DNA from: Osedax frankpressi
Lineage: Eukaryota; Annelida; Polychaeta; Sabellida; Siboglinidae
Length of the DNA: 64,000 nt
Assembly: GCA_964035775.1 (NCBI GenBank)
Contig: OZ038315.1
Coordinates: 15,916,188 to 15,980,187, forward strand
Direction: 5' to 3'
Below, piece by piece: positions 51,001 to 60,954 of the stretch (position 1 is the first letter of the stretch; every line of letters starts with the position of its first letter). The notes beneath the pieces are model-generated. The model was not told where the DNA came from. It worked only from the letters and a program-made list of their open reading frames with translations, and made no database searches. The translations under genes were made by a program, and so were the position numbers.

Positions 51001-53489
51001 ACCTTCCTTCATTGAAATTGTATATTTATTTCTTTCCTAATATCATATTTATTTTTATATTTCCACAAACGTGTTGTAACATTATTTTTTTTCGGTGTCT
51101 AAATCAATCAATCCATATGATTTAAACACCTCTTTATTTAGTGTATATTTTTATGCTCTGCCAACTCTTAACAATTCTGTGATTAACTGTGTCTTTCAAT
51201 AACTTCTCCTCCTCGTCGTTCCTACAGGTTCACCCTTTGTACCTCTCTACGATAGCATGCGCCTGCTTTCAACTGGCGGCAGTCTGTAGTTTGCGTAAAC
51301 GTCTGCCCACCAGCAAGCAACTAGTCAAGATGACCCAATGCTGCACTCAATTCGTCGACCATGACCGCATCCGTAACCTTATTGCCTCGGAACTCGATCT
51401 CAAGGTCGGTGTAACTCGATGTCGAGGTCACCTCTTCTATCTAGGAGTTTACTTTATAATTTCTAACACGAGTACATTCATTTTGTATTACTAAAGTGAG
51501 TTCATATAATTTAATTAAATAAATCTACTATTCAATTCATTTATTTATTTCCAATTTCATAAAATTGAGAATATTTAAATAGAATATAAAGTTAAACGTA
51601 TTCAACATTTTCATAACATCCTTCTATGACATAACCCATAATTTACACCTATTAAAACACTTTCTAAGCAACTTATTAAAAATATCAAATTACTGACCGC
51701 CCTTCCGACATAACAATGCCTCTACACTCCCGCCGACGTCCAGATATCCAGCGAGACCATCACAGCGTTCACATTTCTGCGCCAATTCTACGACGTCTAC
51801 GTTTCACGACATTTCCACACCGAAGCCGAGCGTCGAGAGCAGTCAGATTGTTTAATGACGGCACTACAGCCTCAACTCGAAGTGCTCATATGTCAGTCGC
51901 AGTTCTCGAGATATAGGGTCAGCGAGTTCACCGTATTCGTACCACGCTGCGCTTGTGGGTTTCAACTAATATCTAACTAATATCTAACTAATATCTAACT
52001 AATATCTAACTAATATCTAACTAATATCTAACTAATATCTAACTAATATCTAACTAATATCTAACTAATATCTAACTAATAGCTAACTAATATCTAACTA
52101 ATATCTAACTAATATCTAACTAATATCTAACTAATAGCTAACTAATATCTAACTAATATCTAACTAATATCTAACTAATATCTAACTAATATCTAACTAA
52201 TATCTAACTAATATCTAACTAATATCTAACTAATATCTAACTAATATCTAACTAATATCTAACTAATATCTAACTAATATCTAACTAATATCTAACTAAT
52301 ATCTAACTAATATCTAACTAATAGCTAACTAATAGCTAACTAATATCTAACTAATATCTCATATCTCATAATATCTCATAATATCTCATAATATTTCATA
52401 ATATTTGCTACTTAGTGCGTTTGTTTATTGAAGAATGTTTCAAGTATCTTAACGTAAATATCAACGAAATCGGATACATTCTCATCACTTTCTTCACTTA
52501 TCAACTTTGACCCGATGTCCCGTCGTGTTTTAGGTAGACGTTCAAGCACTAGCCATGCTGTATTTCCATGCAAAGTCTGAAAACCTCGTACCCTATGACC
52601 AGTACTTTCACACCATCCTCGAATTACAACAGTATTGCCAGGTACGATATTCAACGATACTATTAATAGTTATTCAACCCCCTTCAAACCAATAGATGAT
52701 ATCTATTGTTTTCTACTATTACGCAATAGAATGATTGTTTCCCTCTCGCAGATCTCCCACTGCGACTTCACCAACTGCCTAGATTTAACGATGAGGTTCA
52801 TGGCAGCCTACGAGGGCACGGTGACCTGTAAACCCTCTTCTCATGCCCTACGTCTCGTGTGGTCAATGTCCCGTAGGACCATGAGTAAGGTGAGCCTCTT
52901 CGCTACCCTAGACACACATGTTCTAGCTCAGTTTAACACTAGCATTACTCTTGCTAGCCAAACTAGCCTTTTTAATAAATAAACGTTTACTAATTATAAA
53001 TAAACTATAAAATAAACCTACAATTATATGTAAGATAATTATTGATTGCATTTTATACTCTTACAAATAATATATTCTAGTAAATGTAGGACAATCTGTA
53101 TTAATATTATATTCGATTTATTATAATATATAATCTGACCAATATTATCCTTCAGAATATTTAGCTAAGTTCATTTACTCTAGTGTTGCCTTTTTCCATT
53201 ATCAGGTACGCCCTAGTACAAAGATCTCACTCGATCTCGAGCCAATCATTGAAGACGAAATTCTCAGCCACTTTACCACAGAAAGTGACGATTCCACAGA
53301 TAATGGACTTTTTGATAGGTTTGTAATTCTATAAATATTATTTTATATCTTCGTAATATTACTTTTGTGCGAAGAAAACACAAATTTATTGAATTAAACG
53401 GAATTCTATTTAAACTCCTCGATTACAGTGAGAATGACCTGGATACCCTACCCACCGAGTTGCTGATTGCAAAGGGACTACATTTGTGA
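47895..53489 (+). CDS. Cyclin G-like protein, 379 aa, 9 coding exons
   Basis: Exons 47895-48017, 49665-49772, 50312-50449, 51228-51404, 51744-51917, 52534-52641, 52752-52889, 53206-53318 and 53429-53489 join without a stop. All junctions are phase 0 except the last (phase 2). The order of blocks follows vertebrate cyclin G1/G2: LLQAQALMQKN (near 40), GLRDKSVHSMRFLNLFYGY and AVNTFDRLLGSVK in the cyclin box (about 80-125), VHPLYLSTIACACFQLA, then TITAFTFLRQFYDVY, LEVLICQSQFSRYR, VQALAMLYFHAK, FTNCLDLTMRFMAAY and RLVWSMSRRTMSK. The tail is acidic (TESDDSTDNGLFDSENDLD), as in PEST-type turnover signals. G-type cyclins bind PP2A B' subunits and CDK5 or GAK in vertebrates; the role here is inferred. 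Head to head with the cyclin I-like gene. Confidence 0.9.
49665..49772 (+). CDS. Cyclin G-like, coding exon 2
   Basis: 36 codons, AQALMQKNKHYRQIDNSLRY to IPFYAE; acceptor CATACAG, donor GTTTAC. Confidence 0.82.
50201..50303. repeat. Pyrimidine-rich 20-bp repeat in cyclin G intron 2
   Basis: Five tandem copies of CCCTCCTTTCAACCTCCGAC, with one substitution in the fourth, ending 8 bp before the exon 3 acceptor and so supplying its pyrimidine tract. Confidence 0.95.
50312..50449 (+). CDS. Cyclin G-like, coding exon 3
   Basis: 46 codons with the first cyclin-box helices (SGLRDKSVHSMRFLNLFYGY, RAVNTFDRLLGSVK). The acceptor CGCAG is preceded by five 20-bp pyrimidine-rich repeats. Confidence 0.9.
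51228..51404 (+). CDS. Cyclin G-like, coding exon 4
   Basis: 59 codons, VHPLYLSTIACACFQLAAVC to LIASELDLK; acceptor CCTACAG, donor GTCGGT. Confidence 0.9.
51744..51917 (+). CDS. Cyclin G-like, coding exon 5
   Basis: 58 codons, ISSETITAFTFLRQFYDVYV to FSRYR; acceptor GTCCAG, donor GTCAGC. Confidence 0.88.
51964..52403. repeat. Tandem array, 11-bp unit, in cyclin G intron 5
   Basis: About 35 copies of TAACTAATATC, a few with TAACTAATAGC, followed by five copies of ATATCTCATA. The array fills most of the 616-bp intron. Confidence 0.95.
52534..52641 (+). CDS. Cyclin G-like, coding exon 6
   Basis: 36 codons, VDVQALAMLYFHAKSENLVP to LQQYCQ; acceptor TTTTAG, donor GTACGA. Confidence 0.88.
52752..52889 (+). 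CDS. Cyclin G-like, coding exon 7
   Basis: 46 codons, ISHCDFTNCLDLTMRFMAAY to RRTMSK; acceptor CTCGCAG, donor GTGAGC. Confidence 0.88.
53206..53318 (+). CDS. Cyclin G-like, coding exon 8
   Basis: 37 codons plus two bases, VRPSTKISLDLEPIIEDEIL onward, acidic; acceptor TTATCAG, donor GTTTGT. Confidence 0.82.
53429..53489 (+). CDS. Cyclin G-like, coding exon 9
   Basis: Completes the split Ser codon, then ENDLDTLPTELLIAKGLHL and TGA; acceptor GATTACAG. Confidence 0.78.
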
Positions 53490-55298
53490 TTCAGTGATGC
53501 GAATCTCAACCTCGCAATCCCTACGACCTCTCGTCGAACTTCCCGACCTCTTGTCGACCTTCCCGACCTCACAACGCACACGAGTGATCAAAGGATCTCT
53601 GCTCTCTCAACAGAGCATTTCAGACTACACACTATTATTGATTTTTATTCTACTCTCTATTATTATTATTATACTATTATTATTATTACTACTACTACTA
53701 TTATTAACTATTCAATATCACCTACATTGTATTAATATCTTACTGTGACATATTTTTTTATCGACCTCGGCACTGCGAACGAGTGGTTTTCGTGACCTTT
53801 GCCCTTTGCCGGATTTGTCCACCGGGGCGACGCCTCACAATGACCTTCCAAACCAAACACCACCACCGATTATGCATTTATACCCGCCACGTCCCTTTGG
53901 TCTTTACGTTTTAGCAGTCTCGCTGCGGTAGTGTTTTTACGTGTTTATCAATTTTATGCATTGGAGAGGGCGCCATTAGTGGCTTCAGCGCCCGTATCTC
54001 TTCCCCCCCTCCCCACCCCACCCCCACCGACCACCTCTACCCTCTCATAATAACCTTTATTAGTAGAACGAGGCCGCACACTTTGTGATATGATTTCTGA
54101 GTTATCCGGCTGCGTTCCCGGTATCGTACGCCAGCCGGAGCCACCGTGCCAAACAACAATCAGCGTAGCGCCACCTACGCGTCGCTACTTCGACTGCCCG
54201 GTCGCCGCGTCGATATTATTTTTTATACAAAAAGTGCACACCAATGAAATAACAATGGAATGAAAAAAATGAAATATTAGTTGCCTGGGTGACGTCAAAA
54301 AAAATCACCAACAAATCAATGTTGTTAAAAGAGCTATAATTGCAAATTATCGCTACCGCATAAAATTATATTAATACTTTACTATATTACGCCCATATAT
54401 ATATTTGCGTTATCACAGCCCTATGCCAGTGAGTCTACATTATTTTATATACGATGAAGCTATGTGTGTTGTGTATATTTTTATGATTGGAAAATTCTCA
54501 TGCGGTGATAATTCTGGTTTTGAACACAATTTGAATTCTTTTCCATTACTAGATGCCATACTCTCTATTACCGTAATATATATCTATCTATCTCTCGTGT
54601 TTTTATACGCACGGCTCACGTGCGACTTCTGCACCAACGCACGGCGAAGGCACGAGTGATGCGTGATCTAGTCAGCTCTTCTCCCTAATCGCCTGTCCCG
54701 TGCGTCGGCTGGTACCTGCCGACTGAACTCTAGCCTACTTTTGACTGGGCCGCCGCCACCACCGTCGCCGCCTGCATTTCTTGTGCCGAGGAGAGCCGGA
54801 GACTCCGTATAGCAATCGACGCACGCGCGCGCGCACACGCACACGCACGCGCGCGCGCGCCAACACACTCACACACACACACTCTTTCTTTTCATTATTA
54901 GCTCATCGACGCACACCTCATACAACCTCGCCACCTTCCACCCGCCCCCCTCCCCCCTACACCTAAGTACTTATTACACCGTTTGACGGCTTTGTATTAT
55001 CGAAATGGCAGTTGTTCATTATTACCATGGGTATATTTATCTATCTATTGCTGCTAGTACATGGTACCACGTTTAGCCCTCAGCCAGTGTGATTCATCTT
55101 TTCAACGCGATTGCATCGAGTTTAATTAATATACCAACATATATTAACTGTGATTAACTTTTGGGTTTGTAAGTGTAGTATTCATGAATATATAGTCTTA
55201 TCGAAAGTTGTATTATTAATATTAGAGAACTGGAGAACCTAGGTCTACCGATTATTACTGTGAAAATCAATATTTTAGATGTTGTTATTTGTATTTTT
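53490..55298 (+). other. Probable long 3' untranslated region of cyclin G
   Basis: From the stop codon to about 54,960 the DNA stays far richer in G+C and CpG than the introns, with C-rich runs on the plus strand (near 54,005 and 54,945) but no frame with family resemblance. The first canonical AATAAA after the stop is at 55,299, which suggests a 3' UTR of about 1.8 kb. A separate unrecognised non-coding exon cannot be excluded. Confidence 0.45.
54820..54890. repeat. (CG)/(CA) alternating purine-pyrimidine tract
   Basis: ACGCACGCGCGCGCGCACAC runs on through more CACG, a second CG block and a CA tail: about 65 bp of alternating purine and pyrimidine, the kind of sequence prone to Z-DNA. Confidence 0.85.
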
Positions 55299-55313
55299 AA
55301 TAAAAACAATAAA
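55299..55313 (+). terminator. Candidate poly(A) signals of cyclin G
   Basis: Two AATAAA hexamers 9 bp apart, the first canonical ones after the cyclin G stop. Confidence 0.45.
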
Positions 55314-55377
55314 ATGGATATATCCAAGCAAAATGATTTCTTTTTTATAATATTAAAATGCGTGTAGTTGATTGGTT

Positions 55378-55383
55378 TTTATT
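55378..55383 (-). terminator. Candidate poly(A) signal of the endoglycoceramidase gene
   Basis: AATAAA on the minus strand, 80 bp past the stop codon. Confidence 0.5.
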
Positions 55384-55462
55384 TTATAAAATATTATATT
55401 TAATTTAAACAATTAAATTAACGAGTAGTAAAGTAAGTTTATAAAACATAATTTAGAATTGA

Positions 55463-55971
55463 TTATAATGCGTGTATAACAATTGTAAATTGAAATTGCG
55501 TCGACATTCCATGCTGACAACGTTCAATATACAATACTCCGGCTGAGTAGAACCATTGCATGGATCCACGGGGTTCTACTTTAACCGCAAATGAGGTTTC
55601 GTCGGCGAACACGTCCGTTGGCACCTGGATTTCGGTGGCGGCTCTAATACGCAGGTCGAGGGTTATCGTAGCCTTGAAGTGCCTAGACGAGGGGTCGTAA
55701 CTACTTTCCACCAGGTGGCCAGCGACGGCGCGAGCGTATACCCTAGCAAAAGTCTTAACGAAACCGGGAGTGGATATTAGGGATTCGGGAGATGCACGCA
55801 ATGTCCTGGTGGCTGATTGGGTGGACGGCAGTTCAATGTCCACCCAATAAGTCCACGATTTGCGGTGCTTCTCCGCAAGTGATAGGATCACTTCGCATTC
55901 GTTGAACTCCATCCGACCGTGCGATGTGAAGTTGCAAAGGCCGAATTCGGAAAGGAAGGAAGTGGCGCCCC
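55463..55971 (-). CDS. Endoglycoceramidase, last coding exon
   Basis: Completes a split Gly codon, then GATSFLSEFGLCNFTSHGRM with the catalytic nucleophile, and the C-terminal beta domain to TAA. Acceptor TTTATAG. Confidence 0.9.
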
Positions 55972-58900
55972 CTATAAATCATCAAAAATTAATAAACAAA
56001 GTTTCACAGTTTTTTTTTAGAAATTAATTTTCGTTTTAATATTTCGATATATTATTAAAATAGAAAAATTTAAATAGTTTTAGATTAGATTTAAAGTACG
56101 GTTCCTACTATATTCAATCTACGTAATATATAATTAGTAATTTAACTCAAATTGATGGTCATCGGCAGAATGGCAGATAGAATAAATAGAAAATGAGAAT
56201 ACAATTCATTATAAAGATTATTGATCTCTTATGGGGTAGAACAATAGTTGTATATGAAGAGGAACTTATGCAGAGTAATAATATAATTTGATTAACCATA
56301 ACACCTACAATTATAATATATATACATATTACATTTTATTTATTTGCGATTATAGTAAACAATGTGATATGTAAGGAGGAATCTTAATTAAGAACAAATA
56401 CAAATATATACAATCATATAATATATGATGTTTGAATCCGATTAGCTGATAAATATTTTATCATTTCTATCATTTCAGACATAAAATATAAAACAGATAT
56501 TTATCTAGATTCAAGATTCAATCCTTGAATTGTAAACATAGATTTAAAATATCCTTAGGCATGCCAACAAAATTTAAATATAACAATTTAGATTTCAATT
56601 ATATTTAATTACCAAGTGCATTCTATATTATATACTTATTATACTGTTAAATAAATACATCGAGAGGTTGTAAATATATAATATTTAGATCAATATTTAT
56701 TTATTTGGAGAGCTTTATATTCAAAATATCTTTATAGCAAGTGTAATTTATTAATAATTTAAATCTATTGTACAAAATAATATTTAATTTAACATTATTT
56801 TAATAACATTAAGGGCAAATATAAACTTTTACTTTATAAAATTAAACTATCTAGTATATATATATTGTATATATATTGTATATGCATTGTATACATATTG
56901 TATATATATTGTATATATATTGTATATATATTGTATATATATTGTATATGTATTGTATATATATTGTATATATATTGTATATGTATTGTATATATATTGT
57001 ATATATATTGTATATATATTGTATATATATTGTATATATATTGTATATGTATTGTATATATATTGTATATATATTGTATATATATTGTATATGTATTGTA
57101 TATATATTGTATATGTATTGTATACATATTGTATATATATTGTATATATATTGTATATATATTGTATATGTATTGTATATATATTGTATATGTATTGTAT
57201 ACATATTGTATATATATTGTATATATATTGTATATATATTGTATATGTATTGTATATATATTGTATATATATTGTATATGTATTGTATACATATTGTATA
57301 TATATTGTATATGTATTGTATATATATTGTATATATATTGTATATGTATTGTATATGTATTGTATATGTATTGTATATATATTGTATATGTATTGTATAT
57401 ATATTGTATATGTATTGTATATATATTGTATATATATTGTATATGTATTGTATATATATTGTATGTGTATTGTATATGTATTGTATATATATTGTATATG
57501 TATTGTATATATATTGTATATATATTGTATATGTATTGTATACATATTGTATATATTGTATACATATTGTATATATATTGTATATATATTGTATATATAT
57601 TGTATATTTATTGTATATATATTTGCTAGAAATCATTATATATTGCATTACATTACCTCATGACAGTACTGGCTCAGCAATTTGCACACACTAAACAGAT
57701 TGATGTTTTAAATGTTTTACAAAATACTTTCCTTATGAAAATAATTGCAGATGTATGCAAAAATATAATGACCTGGATTGTTGGATGGACAGTTATGCAA
57801 TATATAGTTATTGTAGGCTTGCATCGGTGGTAAATCAACGTGGAATGGTAGTTAGGGTATTCTTTGAGCACTGGAATGTTTTATAACGCACTAACCTTTT
57901 CGATCTCTATAAATCTCAACTACAAACGAGAAAGAATAATTCACACCATACTCAGAACATCGAATAGACACTAAATCACAAAGTCGATACCGTGTATGCA
58001 ACTCGTAGGGTTGTAAACATGTTGGGTATATTGTATACATAGTCGGGGTAATGTCACTAGGTACCAGCACTAGGTACCAAGTCGGGGTAATGACCAACCC
58101 AAGTCCGCGAGTTGCTGGTCTATAGAGCGCAAGACCAGTGGCGCCACGACCGCATCGCAGAGACGTACGGCCAGGGGGCGTCGCGGGTCGTACAGCCAAC
58201 AGTAGTAGTGCCACGACAACGCCGTGCCGCCGAGGTCGCCGCCTGGTGGCGCTGTGAATCCGCAGCCAGAGGTGTTGCCGCTGCCCGCCACCGCCCACGT
58301 TACCGGCTCGTAGAACACGATTGTGCGGTTGTCATGGCGACGGATTGCCCCGTGTAACTTTTCGTAGAGCGGGGCCAGATTTTCTCGACCTGCGAATTAA
58401 GCGAATTAGGAATCGGAAAGATGTTACAAAAGAACTAGGGGACATACTAGTGGATATCGCGCGTATGCCGAGGTACAGGCTGCGCAGCATGGCGACACCT
58501 ACCGGCCACTCCGGGTAGTAGTAATCTGGGCCGCGCGTAAATATCGCCCGCCCACGGTTCGTTGAGCAATTCGTAGGCGAGCAGGGCGCCCCTAGCGGCC
58601 GATTTCACGACGCCACCAGACGAGACCCACTCGGCGGCTTTGGCCCACAGCGTCTGCAGGGCTTCGGGCTCGTCGTAGAGCTTCTGAAAAGCTTGCCCGA
58701 CGGCTTCGGCTAAATAGGCCGCCTGCCAGGAGTACACATAGCGTAGGGGTGCCGGGAAGGACGAGCGGGGTTCGGGGAGCCGACGGGTCCACCAGCGAGG
58801 CACGCCGTCGTACGTGGAGAAACGAGAGGACATTACGTCCTGGTGAAGGTCTAGGATCGTGAATATCTTACGGTCGGCGAAGCCGGAGATCTAAACGGGG

Positions 58901-60831
58901 GAGAGATAGGGGGTAGGGGTAAGGAGAGGAATAATTGTAGAGGTGAAGGGCGATATTGGGGTTAATAGGAGATAGAGGTAATAAGAGGTTAGGTTTTATA
59001 TGCGTAAAGAGGGTGTAGGTGATTGAGCATTGGGTGAGAGGGAGGTTAGGGCTATACTGTAGATTATACAGTGTAGAGTATGAGATTAATGGTAAGAAGG
59101 GTTTAAGTATACAGGGATACCTTTTATTGTTTTTTATTGAGTGATAGAATATACTGTTTCCATTTATTGTGCATACTGATATAGATAATTGAAAAATAAG
59201 CATTGTTGAGAATCACTTTATGAAAAATATAAAGAAAATGATAAGATATGCCATAACATGTACTTTATTTTTTAATTTTATTCTATTTTCAAGATCAATA
59301 ATATGTAAAATAATTATAATATAAATATATTTCTATACCAAACACAAAATAATAAATTATGTAATTATTAAAAATTAAAATATAATATATTACGAATACA
59401 ATTAAAATAAAAGAAATTTTATTATATAAAAAAACTTAAATGGCCTAGAAGATTTCTACTTCGCAAATTACACAAATAGAGTGATATTAATTAATTATAT
59501 GAAATGTAACAATAGAGTACAAACGAGTTTTGATATGATTTCTAGGTAGGTTTCATTGTATTCACCCTGCTGGGGCTCGATCCCGGACCACATGAAGCCA
59601 AGTCGTATGACATTGAAACCCAGCCGACTGTAGGAATCGACCAATGAGAAGTCATCGTGAAATAGTCGTTCGTCGTACCATGGTGGGCCTGGATAATGGA
59701 GTTTGGTTGCAGATTGCAGAGCCTAATTCAGGCATTAATAGTCGGAGAGGAGATATATGAGAGGTAATATTATTAGTTGAGGAGGAAGTCAGGAGGGCTT
59801 TAAAAAAGGAAGGGAATATAGGGCAAGAGGGGTAATAAGTTGGGTATTGGAGAGATGATATTGAGTCAATAATGATGTCAATGAACCTGAAATAAATACA
59901 AGATAAGTGAGAGAACAGAGCAAAAATTTAATGTTTTTTTGTAAAATCTTTCGATATACAAAGTCTTCACAAATAAAAAATAATATTAAACAAATTATAC
60001 AACAAATGAAACTACCTGCAGTTTACTGGATACAGTTGGGAAGAGACACCATTTTGTTAATTATATTTTTATTAACAGATCAAAAGATTTTATTAAACTA
60101 TCACATCACTATGTTGGCTGGGTTTCACTACCGGATATAGAAGTTACACAATGAAATTGAATGAGATTGATAACACCAGATAGGTGGATCTGGTAAGATA
60201 TAAATAAAAATGTGATACGAAGATGATAGCTTTAAGAGTGAGTAGTAGATAGACAAAACGAAAAGATAGATAGAGTTCTATGCATACCTATGTCTGGTAC
60301 TCAAACAGACGAGTAATTAGGTGGGTTATAGAATAGATCTAAGAGAATTGATTTACAAGGAAATAAAGTTATTTAATGTATGTCATAAATTATAAAGTAA
60401 AGAGATTTGTTTATTACTTGAAATATAATGATCTCGATAACATTATTTATATATTAAGGCTATAAATATATCATAAATATCAATTTAGTTCAAAGTTTAA
60501 AGGTTAAATATGATTCCTATTCATAATCTATCAGAAATAACTTTATCTTCTATCATAGACTTTGAATTTGCATTAGTAAGTTATTATGTCAATAATTCCC
60601 TTTTCGTTAATGTTACATTACAAACAAATCTTATCAATTTTGATCAAATTTTAAAACCTTTCACAACGTTATTAATTCCATGAAAATATCGTTCTCTTGA
60701 ATAAGAATCAACAAATTCTCCATTTAAAACACGTATATCATCGATGAAAGGAGCTTTTGGTAGACGCAGATTACATTTTGAACTCTCAGCAGAAACCGTT
60801 ATGTAAGACAAGTATAGTACAATGTGTGAAA
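55463..60831 (-). CDS. Endoglycoceramidase-like GH5 glycosidase, 5' incomplete (507 aa seen)
   Basis: Minus-strand exons 60831-60658, 59688-59525, 58890-58503, 58389-58099 and 55971-55463 join into one frame. Family reaction: hydrolysis of the bond between the glycan and ceramide of glycosphingolipids. Landmarks, numbered on the visible 507 residues: a hydrophobic stretch HIVLYLSYITVSA (2-14), likely a signal-peptide core; RYFHGINNVVKGPPWYDERL (47-66); RLGFNVIRLGFMWSGIEP (79-96); DLHQDV (His128); YELLNEPWAGD, whose Glu223 is the expected acid/base; FYEPVTW; SWHYYC; and FLSEFGLC, whose Glu347 is the expected nucleophile. The 124-residue gap between the two Glu is close to that of bacterial EGCase II. 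The C-terminal about 120 residues (KTFARVYARAVAG onward) form the usual beta domain. The exon with the start codon was not found. Likely secreted or lysosomal. Confidence 0.9.
56864..57622. repeat. Tandem array, 11-bp unit, in the last endoglycoceramidase intron
   Basis: About 68 copies of ATTGTATATAT, with ATTGTATATGT and ATTGTATACAT variants. It lies inside the 2.1-kb intron 55972-58098. 33 bp being 11 codons, all frames on both strands stay open and give false Ile-Tyr-Cys or Tyr-Thr-Ile peptides. Confidence 0.95.
58020..58094. repeat. Short direct duplications beside an exon donor
   Basis: AGTCGGGGTAATG occurs twice (near 58,040 and 58,080) with two copies of CACTAGGTACCA between, just inside the intron next to the 58,099 donor. 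Confidence 0.7.
58099..58389 (-). CDS. Endoglycoceramidase, coding exon with FYEPVTW
   Basis: Starts in phase 1 at GTCGAG after TTCGCAG and ends in phase 1 before GTTGGT. Contains RENLAPLYEKLHGAIRR, IVFYEPVTW and LSWHYYCW. The G+C-rich open frame continues past the donor, but what follows does not resemble the family. Confidence 0.9.
58503..58890 (-). CDS. Endoglycoceramidase, coding exon with the NEP motif
   Basis: 129 codons plus one base from ISGFADRKIFTILDLHQDV to LLLPGVA, including YELLNEPWAGDIYARP. Acceptor GTTTAG, donor GTAGGT. Very CpG-rich. Confidence 0.92.
59525..59688 (-). CDS. Endoglycoceramidase, coding exon with early barrel strands
   Basis: Completes the Gly of VVKG, then PPWYDERLF, RLGFNVIRLGFMWSG and EYNETYLEIISKL. 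Acceptor TATCCAG, donor GTTTGT. The acceptor was chosen because it restores the family sequence KGPPWY. Confidence 0.88.
60658..60831 (-). CDS. Endoglycoceramidase, N-terminal exon
   Basis: 57 codons ending RYFHGINNVVK before donor GTTTTA; upstream acceptor ATTCAG tentative. The hydrophobic start followed by SAESS fits the end of a signal peptide, so a short first exon with the ATG is expected further upstream. This exon is A+T-rich, unlike the rest of the gene. Confidence 0.72.
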
Positions 60832-60954
60832 CTGAATGTAATATAGAATTAGAATGAATAACAATAAAAATATAGTTATTTTATAAAAGTTTACAATTAA
60901 TAATTAATTTACTATTACTAAATATAGCTGTATATGATTATAAATACATGCCCC

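Noticed and set aside
54405-54966. Short Arg/Thr-rich frames in the region after cyclin G
   Set aside because: They are driven by CG/CA repeats and C-rich DNA, with no homology recognised and no in-phase partner exons.
56834-57694. Six overlapping frames of Ile/Tyr-rich peptides
   Set aside because: Product of the 11-bp array inside an intron.
57891-58357. Alternative open frames across the endoglycoceramidase exon, both strands
   Set aside because: They are shadows of the CpG-rich coding exon; only the frame with FYEPVTW and SWHYYC matches a family.
58868-59203. 111-codon minus-strand frame rich in Leu, Pro and Ser
   Set aside because: It lies within the intron next to an endoglycoceramidase exon and derives from the pyrimidine-rich acceptor region; no family resemblance.
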